The position numbers were made by a program, and so were the translations under genes. Under the pieces are notes generated by a model. That model did no database searches. It was not told the origin of the DNA and saw only the letters and a program-made list of their open reading frames with translations. This document shows positions 1 to 7,515 of a stretch of 13,642 nucleotides of DNA, piece after piece. The stretch is from Gammaproteobacteria bacterium RBG_16_37_9 (GTDB lineage: Bacteria > Pseudomonadota > Gammaproteobacteria > UBA9339). The first letter of the stretch is position 1. Each line of letters opens with the position of its first letter. The stretch spans positions 19,441-33,082 of the forward strand of contig MGXJ01000044.1 in NCBI GenBank assembly GCA_001801345.1, written 5' to 3'.

Positions 1-915
1 AAAGTGCAGCCGCCTACCGACGAAGAAGTAGGCCAAATGCAAGAAAACTCTATCTTGATCTCTTTTTTGTATCCGCATCTTAATCCTAAAACCATAAAAA
101 AACTGTTAGAGAAAAAAATCACTAGTTTTGCCATGGAATTAATTCCGCGTATTTCCAGAGCTCAAAACATGGATGCTCTCTCATCTCAAGCTACAGTCTC
201 AGGTTACAAAGCAATACTACTGGCTGCAGCTAATAGCCAATTTTTTTTCCCCATGCTAACAACTGCAGCAGGTTCAATTCGCCCAGCAAAAGTATTTGTT
301 ATTGGAGCTGGAGTTGCAGGTTTACAAGCAATAGCAACCGCAAAACGTCTAGGAGCTCAAGTTAGTGCTTATGATGTTCGCCCTGATACCAAAGAACAAA
401 CAGAATCTTTGGGAGCAAAATTTGTTGATACTGGTGTCCAAGCAACTGGTGCTGAGGGCTATGCACGTGAATTAACACCAGAAGAAAAAACTAAGCAAGC
501 GGAAAGCTTAAAAAAACACCTTGCCATCTGTGATGTAGTTATTACCACAGCCGGTGTGCCAGGCAAACCAGCACCAAAAATCATCACAAAAGATATGGTG
601 GCGGCAATGAAACCTGGGGCAATAATAGTAGATGTTTTAGCAGACATGGGCGGAAACTGTGAATTAACCAAGCCAGGCGAAACTATAAAATACAATGATA
701 TTACTATCATTGGTCCAATTAATATCCCAAGCCAATTAGCAATTCATGCCAGCGAAATGTATGCTCGCAATTTAATCAACTTACTTTGCTTAATGATTAA
801 AGACAATGCATTGAATTTAGATTGGACTGATGAAATTATCTCTGGGTCTGTAGTTACCCATGGTGGGTTTATTAAAAATGTAGCTGTGCAAAAACTCCTT
901 GGAGATAAATTATGA
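1..915 (+). CDS. pntAA: NAD(P) transhydrogenase alpha subunit, part 1 (NAD-binding domain I), 5' end cut by window
   Basis: Soluble NAD(H)-binding subunit of the membrane proton-translocating transhydrogenase, which passes hydride from NADH to NADP+ driven by the proton gradient. The frame is open from base 1. The GTG at base 4 is not the start: the visible residues match the middle of the family, and about 80 N-terminal residues should lie upstream. Seen: the MELIPRISRAQ segment (about residues 45-55), a Rossmann glycine motif GAGVAGLQAIATAKRLGA (about 102-119) followed by YDVRPDTKEQ, and TTAGVPGKPAPKIIT in the nucleotide-binding domain. There is no membrane segment at the C-terminus, so this is the split three-gene form rather than the fused E. 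coli PntA. The stop overlaps the pntAB start by four bases (ATGA), indicating an operon and translational coupling. Identification is firm; only the N-terminus is missing. Confidence 0.95.
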   Translation, partial: KVQPPTDEEVGQMQENSILISFLYPHLNPKTIKKLLEKKITSFAMELIPRISRAQNMDALSSQATVSGYKAILLAAANSQFFFPMLTTAAGSIRPAKVFVIGAGVAGLQAIATAKRLGAQVSAYDVRPDTKEQTESLGAKFVDTGVQATGAEGYARELTPEEKTKQAESLKKHLAICDVVITTAGVPGKPAPKIITKDMVAAMKPGAIIVDVLADMGGNCELTKPGETIKYNDITIIGPINIPSQLAIHASEMYARNLINLLCLMIKDNALNLDWTDEIISGSVVTHGGFIKNVAVQKLLGDKL

Positions 916-1229
916 CAGTCGATGGTTTTATTGCAATCTATCTTTTTACTTTAGCTGCATTTGCTGGATATGAAGTTATCAGTCGCGTCCCAGTTATTTT
1001 ACACACTCCTTTAATGTCCGGCTCCAACTTTATCCACGGTCTAGTATTAATTGGAGCCATGATTGCTCTTGGTTCAGCTACCACACTTACCGAAATAATA
1101 ATTGGTTTTGTTGCGGTGTTGCTTGCAACAGGTAATGCTGTCGGCGGATACGTAGTAACTATAAGAATGTTAGAAATGTTTAAGAGCAATAGTAAAGTTA
1201 TTCCCAATAAGAGCGATAACAATGCATAA
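912..1229 (+). CDS. pntAB: NAD(P) transhydrogenase alpha subunit, part 2 (membrane anchor)
   Basis: Small integral membrane subunit that forms part of the proton channel of the transhydrogenase, corresponding to the C-terminal membrane part of fused PntA. It has 105 residues and about three hydrophobic helices (roughly residues 5-20, 40-58 and 63-85), with the family segments GYEVISRVPVILHTPLMSG and GNAVGGYVVTIRML. It starts at an ATG overlapping the pntAA stop (ATGA) and ends eight bases inside pntB, so all three genes are almost certainly on one transcript. The polar tail after residue 90 (KSNSKVIPNKS) is the only non-hydrophobic part. Family length is usual for the three-gene enzyme known from Rhodospirillum-type operons. 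Confidence 0.93.
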   Translation: MTVDGFIAIYLFTLAAFAGYEVISRVPVILHTPLMSGSNFIHGLVLIGAMIALGSATTLTEIIIGFVAVLLATGNAVGGYVVTIRMLEMFKSNSKVIPNKSDNNA

Positions 1230-2592
1230 CATTATTATTCAAATTGTTTATTATGCTAGTGCCATTTTATTTATTTTAGGCTTAAAACGAATGAGCTCGC
1301 CAAAAACAGCAACTAGCGGAATTCAGTGGGCTGGTATCGGAATGCTACTAGCAGTAATTGTTACCTTTTTATCCCCAAATATGCACAATTTTGCTCTGAT
1401 GTTATTAGCTATTGCTATTGGTAGCATGGTTGCCTGGATGGCAGCCAAAAAAGTGGCTATGACTGCTATGCCAGAAATGATTGCTATGTATAACGGAATG
1501 GGTGGTGGTGCAGCCGCTGCAATTGCCGCTATAGAATTATTTAAACTCTCAGCTGATACAGCAACAGCCATGCCAATAACAACTTTTATTTTGGCGATCT
1601 CTGGTGCTTTAATTGGCGGAATTTCATTTTCCGGCAGTATTTTAGCTTTTTTCAAACTTCGGGATTGGTTAAAGAATATTTACTTTCCGATGCAACAAGT
1701 TGTTAACCTGTGCATACTTGCAGCTGCAATATTACTAGGAGCGCTCTCCTACTTTTGGCATTCTAACTTTATTATCATATTATTTTTTGCAGCAAGTTTA
1801 TCCTATGGCATTCTAATGACTATGAGCATTGGCGGCGCAGATATGCCAGTTGTAATCTCACTTTATAATGCATTCACTGGGCTTGCTGTAGCATGCGAAG
1901 GCTTTGTGCTTAACAACATTGCTCTAATTATTGCCGGCACCATCGTAGGCTCAGCCGGCACTTTGCTTACCATGCTTATGGCAAAAGCAATGAATAGATC
2001 ATTAGTTGGTGTGTTGTTTGCTCGTTTTGGAGGCGGTAACGGCACTATAGTTGAAGGCACTACAAAATCAATGGAAATAGAAGATGCTGCTGTAATGTTA
2101 AATTACGTTAATAAAGTTGTTTTTGTTCCAGGTTATGGAATGGCTGTGGCACAAGCTCAACAAAAAGTTTGGGAATTAGCATCACTTCTTTTAGAAAAGG
2201 GAATTGATGTTAAGTTTGCTATTCATCCAGTTGCAGGAAGAATGCCGGGACACATGAATGTCTTACTTGCTGAAGCTGGAGTGCCTTATGAGTATATCCT
2301 AGATATGGAAGATATTAACAATGATTTTCAAAATACTGATATTGCCATTGTTATTGGCGCTAACGACGTCGTAAATCCTGCCGCAAGAACCGATAAAACT
2401 AGCCCAATATACGGCATGCCGATTTTAAATGTCGATCATGCCAAACAAATATTCGTTATTAAACGCGGTAAAGGCAAAGGTTATGCTGGCATCGAAAACT
2501 TGTTATTTTTTAATGATAAATGTCGCATGGTTTATGGCGACGCAAAACAAGTTATGACCAAAATGATTCAAACACTAAAAGAACAAGAGTAG
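1222..2592 (+). CDS. pntB: NAD(P) transhydrogenase beta subunit
   Basis: Beta subunit with the main membrane channel and the NADP(H)-binding domain III. The 456 residues match the family's usual size. Residues about 1-265 hold eight or nine hydrophobic helices. Domain III begins near KVVFVPGYGMAVAQAQ (298-313) and carries HPVAGRMPGHMNVLLAEAGVP (335-355), the NADP-contacting GANDVVNPAA (379-388), KRGKGKGYAGIEN (414-426) and MVYGDAK (436-442). By recalled alignment, the channel His91 of E. coli PntB is Asn91 here (AMYNGMGGG), which I believe is common in three-subunit enzymes. The start overlaps pntAB by eight bases. The stop at 2590-2592 is followed 26 nt later by the patatin-like gene, with no terminator seen between, so read-through into it is likely. 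Confidence 0.96.
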   Translation: MHNIIIQIVYYASAILFILGLKRMSSPKTATSGIQWAGIGMLLAVIVTFLSPNMHNFALMLLAIAIGSMVAWMAAKKVAMTAMPEMIAMYNGMGGGAAAAIAAIELFKLSADTATAMPITTFILAISGALIGGISFSGSILAFFKLRDWLKNIYFPMQQVVNLCILAAAILLGALSYFWHSNFIIILFFAASLSYGILMTMSIGGADMPVVISLYNAFTGLAVACEGFVLNNIALIIAGTIVGSAGTLLTMLMAKAMNRSLVGVLFARFGGGNGTIVEGTTKSMEIEDAAVMLNYVNKVVFVPGYGMAVAQAQQKVWELASLLLEKGIDVKFAIHPVAGRMPGHMNVLLAEAGVPYEYILDMEDINNDFQNTDIAIVIGANDVVNPAARTDKTSPIYGMPILNVDHAKQIFVIKRGKGKGYAGIENLLFFNDKCRMVYGDAKQVMTKMIQTLKEQE

Positions 2593-2594
2593 TC

Positions 2595-2611
2595 TATAAT
2601 TTAAAAAGGAG
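2595..2611 (+). promoter_or_regulatory. TATAAT hexamer and strong Shine-Dalgarno ahead of the patatin-like gene
   Basis: The 26-nt gap after pntB holds a perfect TATAAT (2595-2600) and a full AAGGAG (2606-2611) seven nt before the ATG at 2619. The ribosome site decides that start over the longer in-frame opening at 2520, which would overlap pntB by 73 bases. No good -35 hexamer is visible in the end of pntB, and transcription starting from this -10 would leave only a very short leader, so promoter activity is doubtful. The ribosome site is the secure part. Confidence 0.45.
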
Positions 2612-2618
2612 TGCATCC

Positions 2619-5123
2619 ATGCTTACTATAGAATCTTCGGAACAACAACGTATCAGAAAAATGGTATTTCGTGGCGGCGGCACCAAAGGGTTAGAGCATC
2701 TTGGAAGCATCGAAGAATTAGAACGTAATGGCGCTTGGTTAGATGTAAGAGAAGTATGGGGTAGCTCGGCTGGTGGCATTGTGTCTATGATGGCAGGAAT
2801 TGGCATGAGTTCTGCTGAAATAAAAAAACAAATGGCTGAAATTAATTTTACGGACTTCATGGATAAAGACACTCCTTTTTGGTCTGAAGCCCTAGGATTT
2901 AAAAAAATCGATTTTTTCAACATTACAGATCTAACAAGCATACCAGCAGATGCGATTGAATCTATAGCACGTATTTTAAATTCTGAGGATCATGGTTTAT
3001 ACAAGGGCGATACCTTTGCTGATTTTGCAAAACTTCTGATAGCTTCTCATACCGGTAATCCTAATATAACTTTTAAGGAATTACACGATGCCGCCAATCC
3101 TAACTCTCCAATATATGATCCCAGATTTAAAGACATAATGTTAACTCGCTCTAAACTTGCGCCACTACAACCAGAGTTAAAACTTTTTAACTGGAAAGAT
3201 ACTCCAAACATGCCTATTTGGCTGGCAGTTCGAATAACCATGTCATTTCCTGCAGCTTTTAAAGCAGTACCATACAATGGCGAAATATTTGTAGATGGCG
3301 GGCTTAAAGATAATTTACCAATAAAACCAGCTATTGATTTTGAATCCGAGGATGATGTCTATCATTTACGCGCCACTCCTAAAGGTAAAGGCGGAATAAT
3401 TGCAGTATCTATGGAAAGTAAAGAAACTATTGCATACTTACAGGGCAAGTCAAGCGAGCAAAAAGACAAGCCCTTAAAAGTTGGGGCCATTGATTTTGCC
3501 AAAGGATTAATTAAGGCTGCTTTAGCGAATATCGAGGTATTACGTAGGCATCGAGATATAATCATTATGCCCGACGATCTTGGTGAAAAAGCTTTAAATT
3601 TCAAAATGTCTGATGAAATGAAAGGAAAACTATTAGAAGAAGGACATAGAGCAGCATTAGAAAAATTAGGAAAAAGAGAAGATTGGACACCAGAAAAAGA
3701 AGATCCAAAATATCAAAAATATCATAAGGAAAAAGATATTTTACAGATCATTAAAAAATGGAAGCAATTCGTAATGTATAGTGAGAGTAACGCAAAAACT
3801 CCTGACGCAAACGCATTAGAGAAGATGCAGAAATTGGAAAAAAAATATGGAATATTTTTTAAGGCAATCAGAGATAAAAACATAACTAAACCCGACGATC
3901 CTAAACTGCATGATGTCTTATCTGACAAATTTAACCAACTCGAAAAAGAACGCAAAGAAGCAATAGAAGAAGCCGAAAAACGCATGAAAGTTAATAAAAA
4001 TGCCATCAATCTAATATATACTAAAGAGCGGCTAGAGGTTGTGTCAGAAATAATACAAGCATATGAAAGAAAAAGAGCAGAACACGATTTACTCATTGCA
4101 AACTACAAAAGTATATCTGCAGAATTGGATAATATTATTCAACAAGCGGGTCATGAAGACACCACTGACGCAACACAAAAAGATAATCTCGCATTATTAA
4201 CAAAATACCTACAACTTTTTTACGACAATAAAGACCAAAAAACTTTTGATACACAAAGAAAGATAGAAGAATTTATAAATGAGCTTAAAAAAATCGGTTT
4301 AACAACTGACTCTCAAATCAGTGCGTTCTCCACTCCATTAAAGATATATGGAGAATATATTAAATATAAAGATGCTAATATACCACCACCTTCAAATCAA
4401 GAACCATTAAAGTACCTACAAAAACAATTTCAAACGTTAGCCGCACCCACAGAAGACTTTAGCACAGATTTAAAACAACTGGAGATTGATTGTTATATCA
4501 ATGGGATGCAAATACTACATCCGGAACCAGAATACGCAAAATCTTTATCAGCTGAAAACAGAGAAAATTATACGATCTTAAAATTAAAAGAAGAACTTGA
4601 GAATTCAAAAAAAACATACCAAGACGCAATAGAAACTGGCAATCCCAAAGGTATTACCCCAGCCATTTCTCCAGAATACTATGGCAAAATAATTGTAGCT
4701 AAAAGAGCTCTGGTTGAAGCTATCAATAAAAACACCAATATTACGGTAAAATTTGCTGATATATTGCAGCGTCGTTGTAATTTACTGTACAAATGTTTCA
4801 ATTTTATGGCAAATGCAATTCCGCTATTACTATCAAACTACAAAAAAGTAACTTTAATGCGAGAAACGCGTGTCAAATTAGAGATGCTACAAAAACAATT
4901 AGAAAAACAATCGAAGGTCTATGAGGATAAAATTTCTCAGAATTATATCCAAGCTATAGACTGGTATAGCGAAAAATTGCAGCCAACTGAAACTAAAAAT
5001 ACTGAAAATAAAAAAATGCCAATCAAATTTTATAAAGAATTAAATAACATGCTTATAGAGTTTGAAGATCATCGAAAAAAAACAGAATTCGAGCTTACTG
5101 AAAAACAAACAAAAACTATCTAA
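2619..5123 (+). CDS. Patatin-like phospholipase with long charged helical C-terminal region; candidate secreted effector
   Basis: Predicted lipid acyl hydrolase of the patatin family (Ser-Asp dyad); 834 residues from the ATG with a strong ribosome site. Seen: oxyanion-hole glycine loop FRGGGTKG (17-24), nucleophile elbow GSSAG (48-52, catalytic Ser50) and the partner motif DGG (Asp226). The lipase domain covers about residues 12-385. The remaining roughly 450 residues are rich in Lys, Glu and Gln with heptad-like patterns (for example about 425-540 and 690-830), so probably coiled coil; no family is recognised there. There is no signal peptide or membrane helix. The C-terminus is Glu-rich with polar residues (EFELTEKQTKTI), compatible with but not proof of a type IV (Dot/Icm-like) secretion signal. 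Patatin-fold proteins with long extra domains are known effectors (ExoU of Pseudomonas, VipD of Legionella); similarity to these outside the lipase core is not evident. Lipase call firm, effector role inferred. Confidence 0.85.
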   Translation: MLTIESSEQQRIRKMVFRGGGTKGLEHLGSIEELERNGAWLDVREVWGSSAGGIVSMMAGIGMSSAEIKKQMAEINFTDFMDKDTPFWSEALGFKKIDFFNITDLTSIPADAIESIARILNSEDHGLYKGDTFADFAKLLIASHTGNPNITFKELHDAANPNSPIYDPRFKDIMLTRSKLAPLQPELKLFNWKDTPNMPIWLAVRITMSFPAAFKAVPYNGEIFVDGGLKDNLPIKPAIDFESEDDVYHLRATPKGKGGIIAVSMESKETIAYLQGKSSEQKDKPLKVGAIDFAKGLIKAALANIEVLRRHRDIIIMPDDLGEKALNFKMSDEMKGKLLEEGHRAALEKLGKREDWTPEKEDPKYQKYHKEKDILQIIKKWKQFVMYSESNAKTPDANALEKMQKLEKKYGIFFKAIRDKNITKPDDPKLHDVLSDKFNQLEKERKEAIEEAEKRMKVNKNAINLIYTKERLEVVSEIIQAYERKRAEHDLLIANYKSISAELDNIIQQAGHEDTTDATQKDNLALLTKYLQLFYDNKDQKTFDTQRKIEEFINELKKIGLTTDSQISAFSTPLKIYGEYIKYKDANIPPPSNQEPLKYLQKQFQTLAAPTEDFSTDLKQLEIDCYINGMQILHPEPEYAKSLSAENRENYTILKLKEELENSKKTYQDAIETGNPKGITPAISPEYYGKIIVAKRALVEAINKNTNITVKFADILQRRCNLLYKCFNFMANAIPLLLSNYKKVTLMRETRVKLEMLQKQLEKQSKVYEDKISQNYIQAIDWYSEKLQPTETKNTENKKMPIKFYKELNNMLIEFEDHRKKTEFELTEKQTKTI

Positions 5124-5147
5124 AAAAAGGGGTCAGACCCCTTTTTT
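5123..5147. terminator. Bidirectional hairpin terminator between the patatin-like gene and mutL
   Basis: Six A, then GGGGTCAGACCCC, then six T: a symmetric dyad with a G+C-rich stem flanked by A and T runs, so it reads as a rho-independent terminator on both strands. It starts at the last base of the patatin-like stop codon, and the mutL stop (5146-5148) lies in its T run. The core GGGGTCA..ACCCC is shared with the palindrome at 7436-7497, so it may also be a small member of the same repeat family. Confidence 0.8.
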
Positions 5148-6963
5148 ACCGACCACGCAAAAACAATTTATCCAAATTTGACATCGTTAAATGCACCCAA
5201 GTAGGACGGCCATGCCCACATTGGTCACCGCTATCGGTTTGTTCAAGCTTGCGCAATAAGGCATTCATCTCATCGATGCTAAGTTTCCGTTTGGCACGCA
5301 CACTACTATGACAAGCAATAGTTGCTAGAATCTTATTACTATTTTCAACAATGCTATCTACACAATCATGTGTTAACAAATCTGCAATGACATCGTGGAT
5401 TAATTGATCAACATCCGCATCTTGTAATAACACTGGAACACAGCGCACCAGAATATTTTCAGGAGAAGACCTGGTAATTTCAAACCCAAATTTTCGTAAT
5501 AACTCAAAGTTAGATTCCACACAATTAATTTCTGAATTGTTTAAAGTTAAAGCTATCGGCACAAGTAACGTTTGCATTGGTATTAATTCAGCACCGTATG
5601 TTGATTTTAACTGCTCATAGTTGATTCTTTCATGAGCAGCATGAGCATCAACCAAAATCAAGCCATCTTGATTTTGTGCTAAAATATAAACACCATGTAG
5701 CTGAGCTAAAGCAAAACCCAAAGGATGGATAGCGCTTAAATTATCGTGTAAAACATCATGATCATTAATCAAAGATTTTATAAAAGATGGCGACGAAGAT
5801 GTGGCAATTCCACTGGCAAAATTCGCTAATTCATCGTAAACCCTACTTTCTTCTGCTGCTACTAAAGATAAAGATTGTTGCCTTGATGCTCCATATATTG
5901 CTGTTGGTGCTGGAGCGTAGGTAGGAGGCGTAGGAGCAAGAAGCATATCAGGAGCTGAGATTGCTCTGCCTGCTGTTAATACTTCTTTTAAACCTTTTGC
6001 AACAAAATCATGAATCAATCTGCTGTCACGAAATCTAACTTCGGCTTTTGCTGGATGAACATTAACATCAACTAAAGTCGGATCAAGATTTAAATATAAG
6101 ATAACTACCGGATAACGTTGCTGATATATCACATCTTGGTAAGCTTGGCGTATAGCATGAGATATAATTTTATCCCGCACTACTCTGCTATTAATATATA
6201 AATACTGTAAATCTGGCTGACTTCGCGTGTAATTTGGCTGTGATACCCAACCAGTCAAACCCAAAGAATCTGAACCAATATCAATACTTAAGGCATTCTG
6301 TGCAAATTCTTTGCCAACTATCTCCCCTACTCTGTTTATACATTCTTTTGAAGTTTTAGCTGGCGTAAGTTTCAAGATTACTTTGCTATTGTGTTTTAAT
6401 AAAAATTCAACGTCAAAGCGGCTAAGCGCCAAACACCCTACTAACTCTAAAATATGACCAAATTCAGTTTGTTCAGAACGTAAAAATTTACGTCTCACAG
6501 GTATATTAAAAAAAAGATCTGTTGCTTCAACAGTTGTTCCTATTGGGTGTGAATTTGGTTGTAATAATAAAACTTGAGATTCTCCCTCAACAACAACTTG
6601 CCAGCCAACAGCAGCATCTGCAACTCTAGAAGCTAATTTAAAACGCGCTACCGAAGAAATACTAGCCAGTGCTTCTCCCCTAAATCCCAGACTTTTAACA
6701 TGTTCTAAATCATCAAGGCTCTGAATCTTGCTAGTAGCGTGCCTGCATAAAGCCAGCTTCAGTTCTTCTTTAACAATACCGCTTCCATTATCGCGCAATC
6801 TAATTAATCGAGTGCCGCCTTTTTCAATTTCAAGGTTAATCTCAGTTGCGCCAGCATCTAGGCTATTTTCTAATAACTCTTTTACCACAGAACTAGGACG
6901 CTCAATTACTTCACCAGCAGCAATTTGACTAACAAGATGCGAATCTAAAATTTTAATATTCAT
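5146..6963 (-). CDS. mutL: DNA mismatch repair protein MutL (endonuclease-type)
   Basis: ATPase and matchmaker of methyl-independent mismatch repair, acting with MutS. 605 residues, normal length. The N-terminal GHKL ATPase shows KELLENSLDAGA (28-39; catalytic Glu29, Mg-binding Asn33), DNGSGI (58-63), GFRGEAL (93-99) and DLFFNIPVRRKF (149-160), followed by a transducer domain with VNVHPAKAEVRF. A low-complexity Ala/Pro/Ser linker spans about 335-395. The C-terminal domain has the metal-site motifs of nicking MutL: DAHAAHERINYE (439-450), fitting D-x-H-A-x2-E-x4-E but with Ala where Gln is usual; ACHSSVRA (550-557); and CGHGRP (582-587). So it is probably a latent endonuclease, as expected where MutH is absent. 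The ATG directly abuts the tsaE stop (zero gap), arguing for co-transcription. Its end lies in the shared terminator with the convergent patatin-like gene. Confidence 0.97.
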   Translation of the reverse strand: MNIKILDSHLVSQIAAGEVIERPSSVVKELLENSLDAGATEINLEIEKGGTRLIRLRDNGSGIVKEELKLALCRHATSKIQSLDDLEHVKSLGFRGEALASISSVARFKLASRVADAAVGWQVVVEGESQVLLLQPNSHPIGTTVEATDLFFNIPVRRKFLRSEQTEFGHILELVGCLALSRFDVEFLLKHNSKVILKLTPAKTSKECINRVGEIVGKEFAQNALSIDIGSDSLGLTGWVSQPNYTRSQPDLQYLYINSRVVRDKIISHAIRQAYQDVIYQQRYPVVILYLNLDPTLVDVNVHPAKAEVRFRDSRLIHDFVAKGLKEVLTAGRAISAPDMLLAPTPPTYAPAPTAIYGASRQQSLSLVAAEESRVYDELANFASGIATSSSPSFIKSLINDHDVLHDNLSAIHPLGFALAQLHGVYILAQNQDGLILVDAHAAHERINYEQLKSTYGAELIPMQTLLVPIALTLNNSEINCVESNFELLRKFGFEITRSSPENILVRCVPVLLQDADVDQLIHDVIADLLTHDCVDSIVENSNKILATIACHSSVRAKRKLSIDEMNALLRKLEQTDSGDQCGHGRPTWVHLTMSNLDKLFLRGR

Positions 6964-7515
6964 TTAGACATCCTTTTTTTGTATTATTTTTTTAAGCATT
7001 CTCCTACCCTTAGAAGAAGTTGCAATAATTTCCACATCCCTTCCTCGCTTTCCTGGAATAAAATTAAATTTACATACTAAATCTGCAGGCTGTAAAAACC
7101 CTTTACCATGCTCCGGCCATTCTATCAAACAAATATTTTTTTCTGTAAAATAATCTGAGATGCCAATATATATTAATTCCTCAGGGTTGGTTAAACGATA
7201 TAAATCAAAGTGACAAATTACTTTGGTTTTAATTTGATAAACTTCAAACAAATTAAAAGTTGGACTACGCACATGCCCCAAATAACCAAGGCTACGCAAA
7301 AAACCGCGCACCAGTGTAGTTTTACCTGCGCCAAGATCTCCTTGCAAATAAATTACACTGCTAGGCTCACTTGCATCTGCAATAACACCACCCAATTTTC
7401 GCATTGCTACAGGATTGGTTATTGGAAAAAAGGAAAAGGGGTCAAGTCTCATCTTAGAACAAGTTAAAACTTGTTCTAAGATGAGACTTGACCCCTTACC
7501 TCTACAAATCACCAT
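6964..7515 (-). CDS. tsaE: tRNA threonylcarbamoyladenosine biosynthesis ATPase TsaE, with palindrome-encoded N-terminal insert
   Basis: P-loop ATPase that works with TsaB and TsaD in making N6-threonylcarbamoyladenosine at position 37 of ANN-decoding tRNAs. Seen: Walker A GDLGAGKTT, then RSPTFNLFE, HFDLYRL and LIEWPE, all canonical. The longest frame (183 residues) starts at ATG 7515, whose codon lies just before and overlaps the stop of the upstream peptidase (ATGGTGA), suggesting coupling. It is about 25-30 residues longer than usual. The extra stretch, residues about 7-27, is encoded by a perfect 30-bp palindrome; removing it would leave a normal-length N-terminus (MVICRG joined to FSFFPITNP). 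The alternative start is the ATG at 7452, inside the palindrome, giving 162 residues but with no ribosome site and buried in a hairpin. The gene itself is certain; the start is not. Confidence 0.92.
   Translation of the reverse strand: MVICRGKGSSLILEQVLTCSKMRLDPFSFFPITNPVAMRKLGGVIADASEPSSVIYLQGDLGAGKTTLVRGFLRSLGYLGHVRSPTFNLFEVYQIKTKVICHFDLYRLTNPEELIYIGISDYFTEKNICLIEWPEHGKGFLQPADLVCKFNFIPGKRGRDVEIIATSSKGRRMLKKIIQKKDV
7436..7497. repeat. Perfect 30-bp inverted repeat (2-nt loop) inside the tsaE 5' end
   Basis: Arms 7436-7465 and 7468-7497 are exact reverse complements around an AA loop; outer ends read AAGGGGTCAAGTCTC and GAGACTTGACCCCTT. Read on the - strand it carries no stop in the tsaE frame, encoding about 21 residues. 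As RNA it would fold into a very stable hairpin, and on the - strand it is followed by TTTTCCTTTTTT, so it could also attenuate transcription from the peptidase into tsaE-mutL. The GGGGTCA ends resemble mobile REP-like palindromes handled by REP-associated tyrosine transposases; none is encoded in this window. Confidence 0.9.

Noticed and set aside
4..6. GTG as the start of pntAA
   Set aside because: The family N-terminal domain is missing and the frame is open to base 1, so the gene is simply truncated by the window.
2520..2618. N-terminal extension of the patatin-like protein from an upstream in-frame opening
   Set aside because: It would overlap pntB by 73 bases, has no ribosome site, and a perfect AAGGAG sits before the ATG at 2619.
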